Assembly: GCA_017403185.1 (NCBI GenBank)
Contig: JAFQON010000011.1
Location: 32,051-96,050, forward strand
Direction: 5' to 3'
Source: Clostridia bacterium
GTDB taxonomy: Bacteria > Bacillota > Clostridia > Oscillospirales > Acutalibacteraceae
Length of the DNA stretch: 64,000 nucleotides
Shown here: in pieces, positions 34,281 to 44,342 of the stretch
How positions within the stretch are numbered: the stretch's first letter is position 1
How the letters are laid out: each line of letters begins with the position of its first letter
Program-made: the position numbers and the translations under genes
The notes under the pieces: model-generated
Told to the model about the DNA's origin: nothing
Databases searched by the model: none
The model's input: the letters and a program-made list of their open reading frames with translations, nothing else

Positions 34281-35111
34281 TCACTCCGTTACACCGTAGA
34301 ATTCAAGCAATGCGGGGTTGATTATTGTATCGGTAAAATCAAAGCACGAGCTGTGACCGCCGCCGACAATCATCAATTCCCGGGCACCTTCTATTGATTT
34401 TGTGATCTTCTTTGAGTGCCAGCGCTGAATCATATCGTGCTCACCGTAAATGTTGAAAACGGGAACCTTGATTGCAGAGATATCCTCGAATGTAAGGCTT
34501 GGCTGACCGACCATCATACCCTTTATATCACGCCTGATTTTTGTTTCTTCATCGCCGAAAAGCCACGCTTCAACACAAAGAACAATGTACTGATAAGTAA
34601 TCTGAATCTGGTCGAAGGTGTTTGTGCCCCATGTATTTATGTTTGAACCCATTATTGCAAGCGATTTCACTCTGTCCTGATGAGCGAGGGTAAACACCAC
34701 GCCGAGGTTGCCGCCGTCGCTGAAGCCGAATATATTGGTTTTATCAATATTAAGGTAATCAAGGATTACAGCAAGATCATCGCTCATTATTTCAAAATTC
34801 ATCGTGCCTTCGATCCAATCGGAATTACCCGTACCTCTGGGCGAAACGGTGATAACCATAAAATGCTTTGACATTTCAGGCAGAATGCTGCCGTCAAAAG
34901 AGTGCATATCGCCGCCGTTGGGAGGCAGAAGAAGCAAAGGCTCGGCATCACGGGAACCGTAAATGCCGTATTCTATATCGGCACCGTTGCAGTCAACAAA
35001 TCCGTATTCAACAAGCTCCGGCATTTCACCGACTGCATATGACACGGGGGCAACGCCGAAAAGCATTGACAAAACAAGCAGCAAAGCTGTTATTTTAACA
35101 ATTTTCTTCAT
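34281..35111 (-). CDS. Secreted or membrane-anchored alpha/beta hydrolase
   Basis: The 276-residue protein begins with a signal peptide (KKIVKITALLLVLSMLFGVAPVSYA, cleavage near 26). The hydrolase core has the nucleophile Ser in NIFGFSDGGNLG (about 129-140), the Asp in NIYGEHDMIQRW (about 228) and the His in GGGHSSCF (about 257). It should act on an ester or similar small substrate outside the cell. First gene of a two-gene unit with the YdcF-like gene. Confidence 0.82.
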   Translation of the reverse strand: MKKIVKITALLLVLSMLFGVAPVSYAVGEMPELVEYGFVDCNGADIEYGIYGSRDAEPLLLLPPNGGDMHSFDGSILPEMSKHFMVITVSPRGTGNSDWIEGTMNFEIMSDDLAVILDYLNIDKTNIFGFSDGGNLGVVFTLAHQDRVKSLAIMGSNINTWGTNTFDQIQITYQYIVLCVEAWLFGDEETKIRRDIKGMMVGQPSLTFEDISAIKVPVFNIYGEHDMIQRWHSKKITKSIEGARELMIVGGGHSSCFDFTDTIINPALLEFYGVTE

Positions 35112-35187
35112 AATATCACCTGCAAATTATTTTTTATTAAATTATAGTACACACCCTTCAAAATTTCAACCGTGAAAGAGTGAAAAT

Positions 35188-36648
35188 ATGAAAAAATCAA
35201 AATTGATGAAACACACAGCAATAATGACAGCGGTAAATCTTATTATGCGCTCTGCAACGGTAGGCTTCAATGCCTATCTTACCGCAAAAATCGGCTCAGC
35301 GGGGATGGGATTGTTTCAGCTTATAATGACCGTATATTCACTTGCAACCACATTTTCAACTGCGGGGATTCGGCTTGCAACAACAAGAGTTGCAGTTGAA
35401 ATAAACACGCTCAGAAAAAACGATATGAACAAATCCGTTGCAATGTGTGTTACATATGCGGGGATATGCGGCTCAGTTATAGGAATAATTCTGTTTCTTT
35501 TTTCTGATTTCATAAGTGCTTCATGGATATCGGACACACAGACCGCCTTCCATTTGCGTGTGCTTTCGCTCAGCCTGCCGTTTGTTGCAATGTCATCGGC
35601 ACTCGGCGGATATTTCACCGCAGCCGAAAAAATCCCGCAGTATTCCGCAGTGCAGATGCTTGAGCAATGCTTCAGAATTGCGGTTGTTGTGTTTCTCATT
35701 TCACGCATGCAGTATACAAACCCGTCATATGCCTGCACGGCTATTGTTGCGGGAATGACAGCGGCAGAGATTTTTTCGTTTTCACTTTCATCTCTTCTGA
35801 AAAAATTCACAATACAAAAAAAGACCGAAAAAAATCCGCTTGATATTCTGCGTATGCTCAGGGTTGCTCTGCCCGATGCCGCAGGAACCTGTGCAAGAAG
35901 CGTACTGCTGACAATCGAGCATCTTCTGATTCCGAAAGGATTTGAAAAATCAGGCGAAGGAGGCACGGCGGCGCTTGCAGCTTACGGCAACATTCACGGC
36001 ATGGCACTGCCCCTGCTTCTCTTTCCGAGTGCCGTTTTATCATCGCTTGCTTCACTTCTGATACCCGATCTCGCAGCAAAAAATGAGGTTGGCGACAAAA
36101 GCGGCATTGACCGTTCCGTAAAGAAAAATCTGAAAACAACCTTTCTTTTTTCATGTGTATGTGCTGTGTTCTGTGCAATTTTTGCGCCGTTTATTTCACA
36201 ACTGATTTATAAATCAAACGAAGCGGTGATGTATATAAGAATACTCTCACCGCTTGTTCCCGTAATGTATACCGATATGATAACCGACGGAATGCTCAAA
36301 GGGCTTGATCAGCAGATTTATTCAATGCGATACAATATAATCGACTCTGCACTGTGCGTTGCAATGGTATATTTTCTGCTGCCCCGCTATTCCGTTAAGG
36401 GTTATATTTTTATTTTGTATGCAAGCGAAATAATCAATTTTTATCTGAGCATCGGCAGACTTTCAAAAATCTGCAGCATCAGATTGTTTCAAGCACACGG
36501 AGAAGATAATTCCACACTCTTTCACATGACGAAACACTCAGACGCTCCTGCGGTGTGTGAATATCAAACATATCGGGGCCTAACGACACACAGTCAAGCT
36601 CCTCAATCTTGCCGCAGAAAATTCCGCATTCAAGACCTGCGTGAATAG
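35188..36648 (+). CDS. SpoVB-type polysaccharide flippase (MATE/MVF superfamily)
   Basis: The 486-residue protein has about twelve to fourteen membrane segments and the SpoVB/oligosaccharide-flippase pattern (AYLTAKIGSAGMGLFQLIMTVYSLA, GYFTAAEKIPQYSAVQMLEQ). SpoVB moves lipid-linked precursors for spore cortex synthesis. The membrane part ends at about residue 430; the last 55 residues are hydrophilic and lie antisense to the end of pepD, a 170-base convergent overlap. This tail has no resemblance to other SpoVB ends and may come from loss of the original stop codon. Confidence 0.82.
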   Translation: MKKSKLMKHTAIMTAVNLIMRSATVGFNAYLTAKIGSAGMGLFQLIMTVYSLATTFSTAGIRLATTRVAVEINTLRKNDMNKSVAMCVTYAGICGSVIGIILFLFSDFISASWISDTQTAFHLRVLSLSLPFVAMSSALGGYFTAAEKIPQYSAVQMLEQCFRIAVVVFLISRMQYTNPSYACTAIVAGMTAAEIFSFSLSSLLKKFTIQKKTEKNPLDILRMLRVALPDAAGTCARSVLLTIEHLLIPKGFEKSGEGGTAALAAYGNIHGMALPLLLFPSAVLSSLASLLIPDLAAKNEVGDKSGIDRSVKKNLKTTFLFSCVCAVFCAIFAPFISQLIYKSNEAVMYIRILSPLVPVMYTDMITDGMLKGLDQQIYSMRYNIIDSALCVAMVYFLLPRYSVKGYIFILYASEIINFYLSIGRLSKICSIRLFQAHGEDNSTLFHMTKHSDAPAVCEYQTYRGLTTHSQAPQSCRRKFRIQDLRE

Positions 36649-37906
36649 CAGTAATTTCAATTTCTTTGCCGTACATCTCACGGTAAACCGCCGACATTTT
36701 TTCACGCAATGGTGAATCGGGCTTGAATTCCCATGCGGGATAAGGGCTTGAAAAATCAATTATACACGAATTCTTTTTGCATATTTCGCAAAGAGTGCCG
36801 CAAAGCTTTTCTCTTTCATTATCTTTTCCGCTTCTGACTGAAAAACCGAAAGAAACTTTATCATTTTCTGTTTTCAGAACGCCAAGATTAAGTGAGGTTT
36901 CAACAAGACCTTCAATTTCTCCGCTCATTGCGATAACGCCGTCGGGAAGTTCATTAAGAAGGCTGATAACGGCTTTTGTGCTTTCATTGCTCATAATCAG
37001 CTCCGCCTTGGGGCATGAAACGGCAGAAATAACCATGTCGGGGGCATTTGTTTTATATTCATCCGCAAGATTTTTTGAAATTTCGCAAACTGCACCGCAT
37101 ATATCCGCATCAGATGCAACAGTGCAGCTGCACTCTCTTGTTATGGCGTTATACATTGCGCCGCCGTTTATACCGCAAACATTAAAATCACATTTCAGCA
37201 TAAGCTTTTCAAGCACTCTGCCCATAACCTTATTTGCGTTTGCATAGCCTTTATGAATTTCAGCACCCGAATGTCCGCCGTGAAGCCCGGAAACCGTGAT
37301 TTCAAATGTGGTTTTTGCATTTGCTTCAAGCTGAGTGTCAAGCGCAATATCAGCTCTTACGCCGCCTGCACAGCTGACCCACAAAAAGCCCTCCGCCTCG
37401 GAATCAAGGTTGATCATTCTTTTGCCGTTAAGCAATGAAGCATCAAGCCCCTCAGCGCCCGACATTCCCACCTCTTCATCGGCGGTAAAAAGAATTTCAA
37501 GCGGCGGATGCCTGATATTATCGGAATCAAGCAGAGCAAGGCACATTGCAACGGCAATGCCGTCATCGCCGCCGAGAGTTGTGCCTTTTGCGTGAATATA
37601 ATCGCCGTCAACCGCAAGCTCAAGACCGTCGGTTTCAAAATTTATATCTGATGTATCATCTTTTTCCCATACCATATCAAGATGACCCTGAAGTATAACA
37701 GGCTGCGTTGAATTACTGAGACAAGAAGGCTTATATATAATCACATTGCCCGCATCATCGGCAACATATTTCAAACCTCTTTCCGCAGCAAAATTCACGC
37801 AATAATCCCTGATTTTATCGGTATCACCCGACCCTCTCGGAACAGCTGAAATTGCCTCAAAATATTCAAACACCTTTTCAGGCTTTAATCCTTCAAGAAT
37901 TCTCAT
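36479..37906 (-). CDS. pepD: Cytosolic dipeptidase (aminoacyl-histidine dipeptidase, M20 family)
   Basis: The 475-residue zinc peptidase cleaves dipeptides such as Xaa-His. Metal-site motifs are VILQGHLDMVWEKDD (about 70-84), LGGDDGIAVAMCL (about 110-122) and ADEEVGMSGAEGL (about 140-152); CGIFCGK near the end bears the last ligands region. The ATG at 37906 is used, with GGAGTGA before it; it overlaps no upstream codon and follows the GH78-like stop immediately. Its 3' end overlaps the convergent flippase. Confidence 0.92.
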   Translation of the reverse strand: MRILEGLKPEKVFEYFEAISAVPRGSGDTDKIRDYCVNFAAERGLKYVADDAGNVIIYKPSCLSNSTQPVILQGHLDMVWEKDDTSDINFETDGLELAVDGDYIHAKGTTLGGDDGIAVAMCLALLDSDNIRHPPLEILFTADEEVGMSGAEGLDASLLNGKRMINLDSEAEGFLWVSCAGGVRADIALDTQLEANAKTTFEITVSGLHGGHSGAEIHKGYANANKVMGRVLEKLMLKCDFNVCGINGGAMYNAITRECSCTVASDADICGAVCEISKNLADEYKTNAPDMVISAVSCPKAELIMSNESTKAVISLLNELPDGVIAMSGEIEGLVETSLNLGVLKTENDKVSFGFSVRSGKDNEREKLCGTLCEICKKNSCIIDFSSPYPAWEFKPDSPLREKMSAVYREMYGKEIEITAIHAGLECGIFCGKIEELDCVSLGPDMFDIHTPQERLSVSSCERVWNYLLRVLETI

Positions 37907-37911
37907 AAAAA

Positions 37912-40020
37912 TCACTCCGTTATTATTTTTATGCCTTCGGGCGCATTTATTACAGCTTTCTTCCCCTTTTCGGCATGGAATTCTATCATTCCGTATTCGG
38001 TGGGAATGTTGATTTTCGCATATTCAAGACCGTAAAGATTCGGCGAGAATTTCAGCTTTTTCATGCCCGGTTCAAGAATTTCAAGCCCCGTTATTGCCGC
38101 AGGCATCTGATATACGGGCGTGCCGCCCCATGCGTGGGAATGGTCAAACGAATAGCTTTCTTCGGGCGCAATCCAGCCTTCTTTAAGACCTTTGTCGCAT
38201 TCACGGACAACCTCTGACCAGCGTGAAATCAGCTTCATGCCGTATTTATCAAACAAACTGTATTTTCTCACGGCACAAAGCAAGTAGTGCATAAAATAAG
38301 GCTGAATATCCTGCAATTCATCATTGAATATTATTCTTTCAAGAATATCAACAGCACGCTCTTCATCAGCGAGTCCGTAAAGAGGGGCAAGAATGTTGGG
38401 ATATTTTGAAAAATACTTTTTATTAACATTGGCAGGGAGATAATGCTTTTCGCCGCCGTAAGGTGTGCCCAGACCGTCAAAATAAAGCTGCTTATCCTCA
38501 TCAAAAAACACCTTGTTGAATTGTGTTTTAAATGCCGCCGCTTTCTCTTTAAGTTTTTCGGAAGCACTGCTTTCACCGATATAAGAATATATCTTCTCTG
38601 CTTCGGTAAGAGCTTTGTAATAAAAACAATTCAGCACAGTCTGACCGAGGGCTTTGGGCGGATGGTGCATTGAAAAGCCGTCAATAACAGTCCAATCCAC
38701 AAACATAAAATCGGGCGGATTATCAATAATATCATTCTCGCCGTAATAGCTGTCAAATCTCAGAAGCAAAGCATCGAGAGCCTTTCTGCAATATAAAAGC
38801 AGCTCTTTCCTGCCTGTTATCATATAAACATCGTGAAGCATCTGCACCCATATGAGGCTGTAGGTTGTGTGAAACATCACGCCGTTGTTTGCACAAAGCC
38901 AGTCGGCGGTGCGCATAAGGTCAAACTCAGCAAGGCGCATATCGCCGTAGCAGAACATTGTCATAAGGCTTTCAATATAATAATCGCCCGTGCAAGCAAG
39001 CAATTCCTGATGCTTCGTGCTGTCAAGATGAAGGGTCTGGCGGCAGATTTTGAGTGTATGCTTGCATACATCGTAAATTTTGTTAAGATCAGCGTTATCC
39101 GTCACGAAACAGCCCTCGGATTCAACGGGATACCACGGTGCAATGAGAGATAAAGCTACAGATACTTCTGTATCGTCTTCGTTTTCGACGGTAAGGGTTA
39201 CCATGCCTGCACTGTGCATACGGAACGAAAAATATTCACCGCCGCCCCTTCTGAACGCAACACTTTCTTCGGTTTGTTCCTGACCGCAAAGCTCACAGGT
39301 TTTTAATGATATATTACACATACCGTTTGAATGCAAAACAGGGTGAACGCCGTATATTTTATCAAGCTCAAAATCAAATGTTTCTGTTTTGCCTGCGCCG
39401 ATTACAACACTTTTTTCAAAAACTTTGTTGAGCGACAGCGGCGGAATGTGCGAATCTTCGGCATTCCATATATCTTCAATTTCACACACAGGATAAAGCC
39501 ATAAAGAATCACTGCGCTTTTTGTTATATTCCCTGAAGCCTCTGTAAGACATATCGGGTGCAGCGTTCCATGAGGAATCCGTTTCAAAATTTTCGGTTGT
39601 TCCGTCTGCAAAATCAACGGCTGCCGAAAGATAAAATCCTCCGTGCCCCCTTGAATAATGAGTGAGCATTTCGGGCTGAAGCCTGACCTTTGCCGAGATA
39701 TCAATTTCCTCACCGTCAATATCGAGCTCATAATTATCGGCATAATGCTTCGGAGCTTTGCCCGTACAAAGGAAATCGCCTCCCGAAGATGCAGGGCCGA
39801 TGCCGATAAGCTCATCATTTATGTGCAATATATATGCACTGTCGGCACTCACACGGATTTTTATTTTTTTGATTTCTTTGTCAAATTCATATTTTTTATG
39901 GAAACACGCCACACAATAGTTTATATTATCTTCGGGTTTGATCTCATGGGAATTCATTGTTGTGAAAATATTGTTTTGGAATTCAGGAAAAATCTTTTCA
40001 TCAAGCCAGATCCATGGCAT
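37912..40020 (-). CDS. GH78-like glycosidase (alpha-L-rhamnosidase-type)
   Basis: The 702-residue protein has an N-terminal beta-sandwich (about 30-150, including RVSADSAYILHINDELIGIGPA) and an (alpha/alpha)6 barrel from about 330 to 620 with DSTKHQELLACTGDYYIESLM and the acidic FVDWTVIDG. This is the alpha-rhamnosidase layout. The usual DCPQRDER-type motif is changed to DSTKHQELLACTGD, so rhamnose specificity is uncertain. No signal peptide. The ATG follows GGCGGTGA. It is directly upstream of pepD. Confidence 0.78.
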   Translation of the reverse strand: MPWIWLDEKIFPEFQNNIFTTMNSHEIKPEDNINYCVACFHKKYEFDKEIKKIKIRVSADSAYILHINDELIGIGPASSGGDFLCTGKAPKHYADNYELDIDGEEIDISAKVRLQPEMLTHYSRGHGGFYLSAAVDFADGTTENFETDSSWNAAPDMSYRGFREYNKKRSDSLWLYPVCEIEDIWNAEDSHIPPLSLNKVFEKSVVIGAGKTETFDFELDKIYGVHPVLHSNGMCNISLKTCELCGQEQTEESVAFRRGGGEYFSFRMHSAGMVTLTVENEDDTEVSVALSLIAPWYPVESEGCFVTDNADLNKIYDVCKHTLKICRQTLHLDSTKHQELLACTGDYYIESLMTMFCYGDMRLAEFDLMRTADWLCANNGVMFHTTYSLIWVQMLHDVYMITGRKELLLYCRKALDALLLRFDSYYGENDIIDNPPDFMFVDWTVIDGFSMHHPPKALGQTVLNCFYYKALTEAEKIYSYIGESSASEKLKEKAAAFKTQFNKVFFDEDKQLYFDGLGTPYGGEKHYLPANVNKKYFSKYPNILAPLYGLADEERAVDILERIIFNDELQDIQPYFMHYLLCAVRKYSLFDKYGMKLISRWSEVVRECDKGLKEGWIAPEESYSFDHSHAWGGTPVYQMPAAITGLEILEPGMKKLKFSPNLYGLEYAKINIPTEYGMIEFHAEKGKKAVINAPEGIKIITE

Positions 40021-40083
40021 AAAAATCACCGCCTTTTCTGTAACAAATAATATCATACAAAAAAGGGATTTTCAACACAAAAA

Positions 40084-40108
40084 ACAGGGCCTGCATCACA
40101 GACCCTGT
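40084..40108 (-). terminator. Terminator after the ECF sigma/anti-sigma operon
   Basis: ACAGGG/CCCTGT with an inner CTG/CAG forms a hairpin followed by TTTTTTG on the minus strand. Confidence 0.75.
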
Positions 40109-40112
40109 AATT

Positions 40113-41279
40113 TTATTTTTGCCATGTACTTAAAATGCTTCCGTCTGACATCTGATAAACAGGATATCTGTTTTCAACCCTGAACATCTCACCTGTTACG
40201 GCATTGACGCACAAATCGTTTGTATCATTTTCTCTTTGAATATCAACGCTCATCTTTTTCAATTCGGTTTCATCAATGCAAAAGTGCCAGCACGGAACCA
40301 ATTCAAGAGAACCGTTATCGGTTTGGTCAAGCATATACTCCAGTCTGATTTCAACAACCTGTGCGTATTCCGAAAGCCACAGGTCAGACAACGATTTTTT
40401 CACCGCCTCAACAGCCTCATCGGCAGTCATTATCTCTCCGTTCAGCACCTTCTTTTTCACCAAATCCAGACCGCACATACGAAGGTAAAATATCCCTCTG
40501 TCATCAATATATATGCTTAACTCAGAAGCGGCACCGCTGTAAACATCTGAGGTAACAGTTTCAAGCGGAAAACCGTCTGCATACTGCCTGTAGGTAAAAA
40601 TATAAAATCCTGTTTCCGAATAACCTCTCCCGTAAAATCTGCGGTCTGATATTTCCCCTTTAACAAATCGAAAACCCTCCGCTTCTTTTCTTTTCAAAAA
40701 TTTATCTGCAATTTTTTTTGCATCATTATATGATATTTCGCACCCCTCAGCATACCCTTCTCCTTTTGAAACAAGCTCTTTTTTGGTTGATGTTTCATCA
40801 ATGCTTACGCCGAAATTTATTCCGCTGCCGTCAGGATACGATACACTCGCTCTTTCTGAATCACCTTTAAACAAGCGGTCTTCACCGCAGATAATCTCCC
40901 ATATTTCGTCAGCAGAAAAAATTGTCTCTTTTGCTTCATATATACACATTTCATTCATGTTGCCTTCAGTAACAACATCTGCATCAATTTTAACCGTTTT
41001 GGTGCCACTGCGTAATTCCTTTGAAATATGATAACTGATTCCATCGTTTTTTCTTGTTTCGTACGCCACAATCAGATGAACAATATCCGTTTCATCTGTC
41101 ACATAACCTGAATAACGGTGATACGCTGCCGTACCGATTGCAAACAGCAAAACAAACATACTGCAGACCGCAGCGACAGTTTTTCTTCGGTTATCTGTTT
41201 TTTTTGATAACACCTCAAAGTCAATAAGTTCCTTATCGGGACATATATTATCAAAAATTTCTTTATATTCATTTTTCAC
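40113..41279 (-). CDS. Membrane-anchored anti-sigma-like protein with PepSY-type repeats
   Basis: From the GTG at 41279, which follows GGGAG and overlaps the sigma stop by 11 bases, the product is 388 residues. A cytoplasmic N-terminus of about 33 residues is followed by one transmembrane helix (about 34-53) and a long outside region. The latter holds two PepSY-like stretches (ISYNDAKKIADKFLKRKEAEGF and MTADEAVEAVKKSLSDLW). The layout and the coupling to the ECF sigma gene point to a membrane anti-sigma factor that senses an outside signal. No zinc HxxxCxxC motif is seen. Confidence 0.72.
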   Translation of the reverse strand: MKNEYKEIFDNICPDKELIDFEVLSKKTDNRRKTVAAVCSMFVLLFAIGTAAYHRYSGYVTDETDIVHLIVAYETRKNDGISYHISKELRSGTKTVKIDADVVTEGNMNEMCIYEAKETIFSADEIWEIICGEDRLFKGDSERASVSYPDGSGINFGVSIDETSTKKELVSKGEGYAEGCEISYNDAKKIADKFLKRKEAEGFRFVKGEISDRRFYGRGYSETGFYIFTYRQYADGFPLETVTSDVYSGAASELSIYIDDRGIFYLRMCGLDLVKKKVLNGEIMTADEAVEAVKKSLSDLWLSEYAQVVEIRLEYMLDQTDNGSLELVPCWHFCIDETELKKMSVDIQRENDTNDLCVNAVTGEMFRVENRYPVYQMSDGSILSTWQK

Positions 41280-41760
41280 TGTACTGACTCCCTTCAAGAA
41301 TTTTTTTAAGCTCACGCCTTGCCCTTGTCAAAAGCATTCTGACATTTGATTCACTTATTTTAAGTATCTTTGAAATATCGGACGTACTCAGATCCTCATA
41401 ATAAAAAAGATGAATAACAGCATTGTATCTTTTGGGAAGCTGTGCAAGAGCGAAAGATAAATCATCCTTTTCAACCTGTGTGATTTCAGCACAATCATCA
41501 AGCTCAACCACCTTTGTTTTCCAAAAAGATTTCATCACGGTTTTACTGCAATTCAAAGTAACCCTGATAAACCATGCTTTTTCATGCTCATCGGAGTTAA
41601 AGCAAGGATTTTTCTTTATGTATCGGCAAAAAACCTCCTGATAAACATCATCGGCATCGTCTTTGTTTTTCATTTGAGAAAATGCCAATCGGTATACCAT
41701 ATCACTGTTTCTCAAAACAACAGCTTTTGTTTCATCCGATATACCGTCTTTTTTTGACAT
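41269..41760 (-). CDS. ECF-type RNA polymerase sigma factor
   Basis: This 163-residue sigma factor has region 2 (MVYRLAFSQMKNKDDADDVYQEVFCRYIKK, about 22-51, and KAWFIRVTLNCSK) and region 4 (LPKRYNAVIHLFYYEDLSTSDISKILKISESNVRMLLTRARREL). The ATG at 41760 follows AAGGGGGTAAAATC; an upstream in-frame extension has no ribosome site. It is co-translated with the membrane partner. Confidence 0.93.
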   Translation of the reverse strand: MSKKDGISDETKAVVLRNSDMVYRLAFSQMKNKDDADDVYQEVFCRYIKKNPCFNSDEHEKAWFIRVTLNCSKTVMKSFWKTKVVELDDCAEITQVEKDDLSFALAQLPKRYNAVIHLFYYEDLSTSDISKILKISESNVRMLLTRARRELKKILEGSQYSEK

Positions 41761-41820
41761 GATTTTACCCCCTTTCACTCCTAATACTTTTAAAAATTCA
41801 AAAAAGCAACACACAACAAA

Positions 41821-41853
41821 GAAAAAAAGCCCGAATTCCTGTGAATCCGGGCT
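41821..41853 (-). terminator. Terminator of the alpha-mannosidase operon
   Basis: AGCCCGGATTC and GAATTCGGGCT pair along 11 positions (one wobble) with a 4-base loop, followed by seven T on the minus strand. Confidence 0.9.
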
Positions 41854-41858
41854 GAATA

Positions 41859-44330
41859 TTAATCTTCAACTATACCTTCAAGGTAATCTGTTTCTTTAAC
41901 ATATCCTTCGCTGTCAATGCGGAAGGTTTTGACCTCAAATTTTCTGAAATCGGCATAGAAGCCTGCATCCGCAATGTCGCAGACAATTGCAGCTCTGACA
42001 GCCCTGCCGTCTGTTTCGCAAAGTCGCATCATAACATCGCCCGAGCCGTCCTCACAGAATTTGAAAGCATCAAGGCGGATGTTGGGTTTGCTGATGCTGA
42101 TAAAGCTTTTTTCACGGGGCAATTCACCTTTATGATAACCTGCGGGGATTGCAACAAGGCGTGAATTGAACTGAGCTGAAAGCTTCTGAATGCCGCTTGT
42201 TTCCGCTTCGCCTGCGTGAGGATAAATTGCGTATTCAAACCTGTGCAAGCCTTCGTCGCAATAATTGAAATCGGCAGCAGGCCTGTCTGAATAGTGGTCT
42301 GCAAAGATTGAATTTCTGAGCATTGTGAGCCTGAGAGTATTTCCCGGGCAATCATAGCTGTACTTTGCATCGCTGATAAGCGCAACGCCCTTGCGGCTGT
42401 CTGCTCCTGCGGTGATATCACCCCAAGTGAGAGCAGGCTCCTCCTCACCGTTGCAAGGTCTCTTTATAAATCCTGCGGGGATTTCGTAGGTTGAAACCGG
42501 ATTTTCGCCGTCAACGGTTACAGGCATTTTGAGAATAGTCAAAGCCTCCTGCCAGAGAACTTTACATTTAACACGCAGATGCCTGCTTTCAGCAGCAAGA
42601 ATGAAATCCTGAGTGAGATATGAACCGCCATAGGTGTGCTTGACACGGATAACCGCTCTTGCAGCACCGTTTTCAACAAGCTCAATTGACTTAAGGCTCA
42701 TTTTGCCTATAACTTTATCAAACTTGAATATATTGTGCGCCCATGTATCAGGCTCAGTGTTGTCAACAACCGTGGGTATGCAGAATTCACCGCCGACATA
42801 TTCAACGCCGTCTGCTTTTGTTACAAGGCTCTTTATTCCGCCCGTTTCGCCGTCAAAAACAGCCTTGAGATATTTATTCTCGATTGTAAGCTCATTTGCG
42901 GAAACATCGCTCTTTGCCTTGTATTCGCCGATGTATTCGGAATCGGCATGCCACAGCCAATAAGTTGCATAGCCGAGTGCAGGCACTTTCGCAAAGAAAA
43001 CGGTATCAAGGTGAGAATCGTTTGAACGGGACGAACGCACATTCTGGAATATGACGCTGTTACCGTTACTGTCCTCAACCTTCTTTGAAGGATGATATGT
43101 TCTCACGGGAGTTTCAACCTCAAATGAGTTGGGATTGAAAACAATAATGGGTCTGGGGAATTTAAGATTGCGGCAATGGTGGCGTGCGTTGAGTGACTGA
43201 GAATCGGACACGCCGTCAAGCCATGTGTCAACCATACCCGCAATTTTGAGCATAGCCTTATTTTCTTCATTTGCAGCAATTTTCATTGCATAGCCCATTG
43301 AATCACGCACATCATCATAGGCTTCCATTATTGAACAGCCGCAGAAAATATCGTGGAACTGATTGAAGCAAACCTCCTTCCACGCCTTACCGAATTCTTC
43401 GGTTGCTTTGGGAAGATTTGAAATTTTTGCCGAAACAGTGTTCCATTTTTCTGCATTTGCAAGCCAATATTCAGCCTTTCTGTTAAGCTGCTTTACCATT
43501 GATGTTGCGGAATAGCAACCGCTTGCATGGTGCTGAAGCTCATCATTCCACACGGGCAAATCAAGCCTGTCCGCACACATTTCTTCAAAATAATCATCGG
43601 GTGATGAATATTCAAGCTCTTCATAGCCGTTATCCATAAGCTCAAGGATATAATCCATATCGCCCTTTGTGGGTCCGCCGCCGTGATTGCCGACGCCAAA
43701 GAAAAACATCATTCCGTGGCCCGTATTTTCGGCACGCTCTTTGAGAAGCGGAAGCTCACGGTCAATGTCGTTTTTACCGTTAACGCAATAGCTGTAAGGA
43801 ATTCTGTAGGTCAGCACACGTGAACCGTCTGCACTGTCCCACCAGAAAAGATTCTCGGGGATTTCGGGATTTTCGTGCATACCGGGTCGCATCATAACAT
43901 AGCAGCGCATACCGCCGTTATTGAGAAGCTGAGGCAGCATTGCGTTGTGACCGAACGAATCAACATTATAGCCTGTTTTGCAAATTTTGCCGAACTTTTC
44001 GTAATAATAAAGCTGGCTGTAAAGCGCCTGACGGGCAAAGCTTTCTGCGCTCGGCATATTGCAATCGGGCTGCACCCACCAGCCGTTAACGGGCACCCAT
44101 TTGCCTTTTTTCACAAGCTTTCTGATTTCTTCAAAAAGCTCGGGGTCAATCTCTTCAACCCATTTATAATATGAAGCTGAAGAGCAGGTGAAAACGAAGC
44201 CCTTATACTGTTTTATTCTGTCTACGGCACAGCGGAAGGTCTGCAAAACCTCTCCGCAGCCCTCCTGCCATCTCCAGAGCCAGATAGGGTCAAGATGAGC
44301 ATTGCCGATTATATGTAATTTATTATTCAT
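41859..44330 (-). CDS. GH38 alpha-mannosidase
   Basis: The 823-residue zinc enzyme removes alpha-mannose from glycans. Zinc and active-site motifs are HIIGNAHLDPIWLWRW (6-21) and GYNVDSFGHNAMLPQLL (120-136), with the nucleophile Asp at about 124. The middle has the alpha-mannosidase helical domain and the C-terminal half the beta-sandwich domains. There is no signal peptide. It lies 12 bases after the propeller/toroid gene, in the same operon, so the two probably act on the same imported mannose-containing glycan. Confidence 0.93.
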   Translation of the reverse strand: MNNKLHIIGNAHLDPIWLWRWQEGCGEVLQTFRCAVDRIKQYKGFVFTCSSASYYKWVEEIDPELFEEIRKLVKKGKWVPVNGWWVQPDCNMPSAESFARQALYSQLYYYEKFGKICKTGYNVDSFGHNAMLPQLLNNGGMRCYVMMRPGMHENPEIPENLFWWDSADGSRVLTYRIPYSYCVNGKNDIDRELPLLKERAENTGHGMMFFFGVGNHGGGPTKGDMDYILELMDNGYEELEYSSPDDYFEEMCADRLDLPVWNDELQHHASGCYSATSMVKQLNRKAEYWLANAEKWNTVSAKISNLPKATEEFGKAWKEVCFNQFHDIFCGCSIMEAYDDVRDSMGYAMKIAANEENKAMLKIAGMVDTWLDGVSDSQSLNARHHCRNLKFPRPIIVFNPNSFEVETPVRTYHPSKKVEDSNGNSVIFQNVRSSRSNDSHLDTVFFAKVPALGYATYWLWHADSEYIGEYKAKSDVSANELTIENKYLKAVFDGETGGIKSLVTKADGVEYVGGEFCIPTVVDNTEPDTWAHNIFKFDKVIGKMSLKSIELVENGAARAVIRVKHTYGGSYLTQDFILAAESRHLRVKCKVLWQEALTILKMPVTVDGENPVSTYEIPAGFIKRPCNGEEEPALTWGDITAGADSRKGVALISDAKYSYDCPGNTLRLTMLRNSIFADHYSDRPAADFNYCDEGLHRFEYAIYPHAGEAETSGIQKLSAQFNSRLVAIPAGYHKGELPREKSFISISKPNIRLDAFKFCEDGSGDVMMRLCETDGRAVRAAIVCDIADAGFYADFRKFEVKTFRIDSEGYVKETDYLEGIVED

Positions 44331-44342
44331 AGCTTTACCTCA

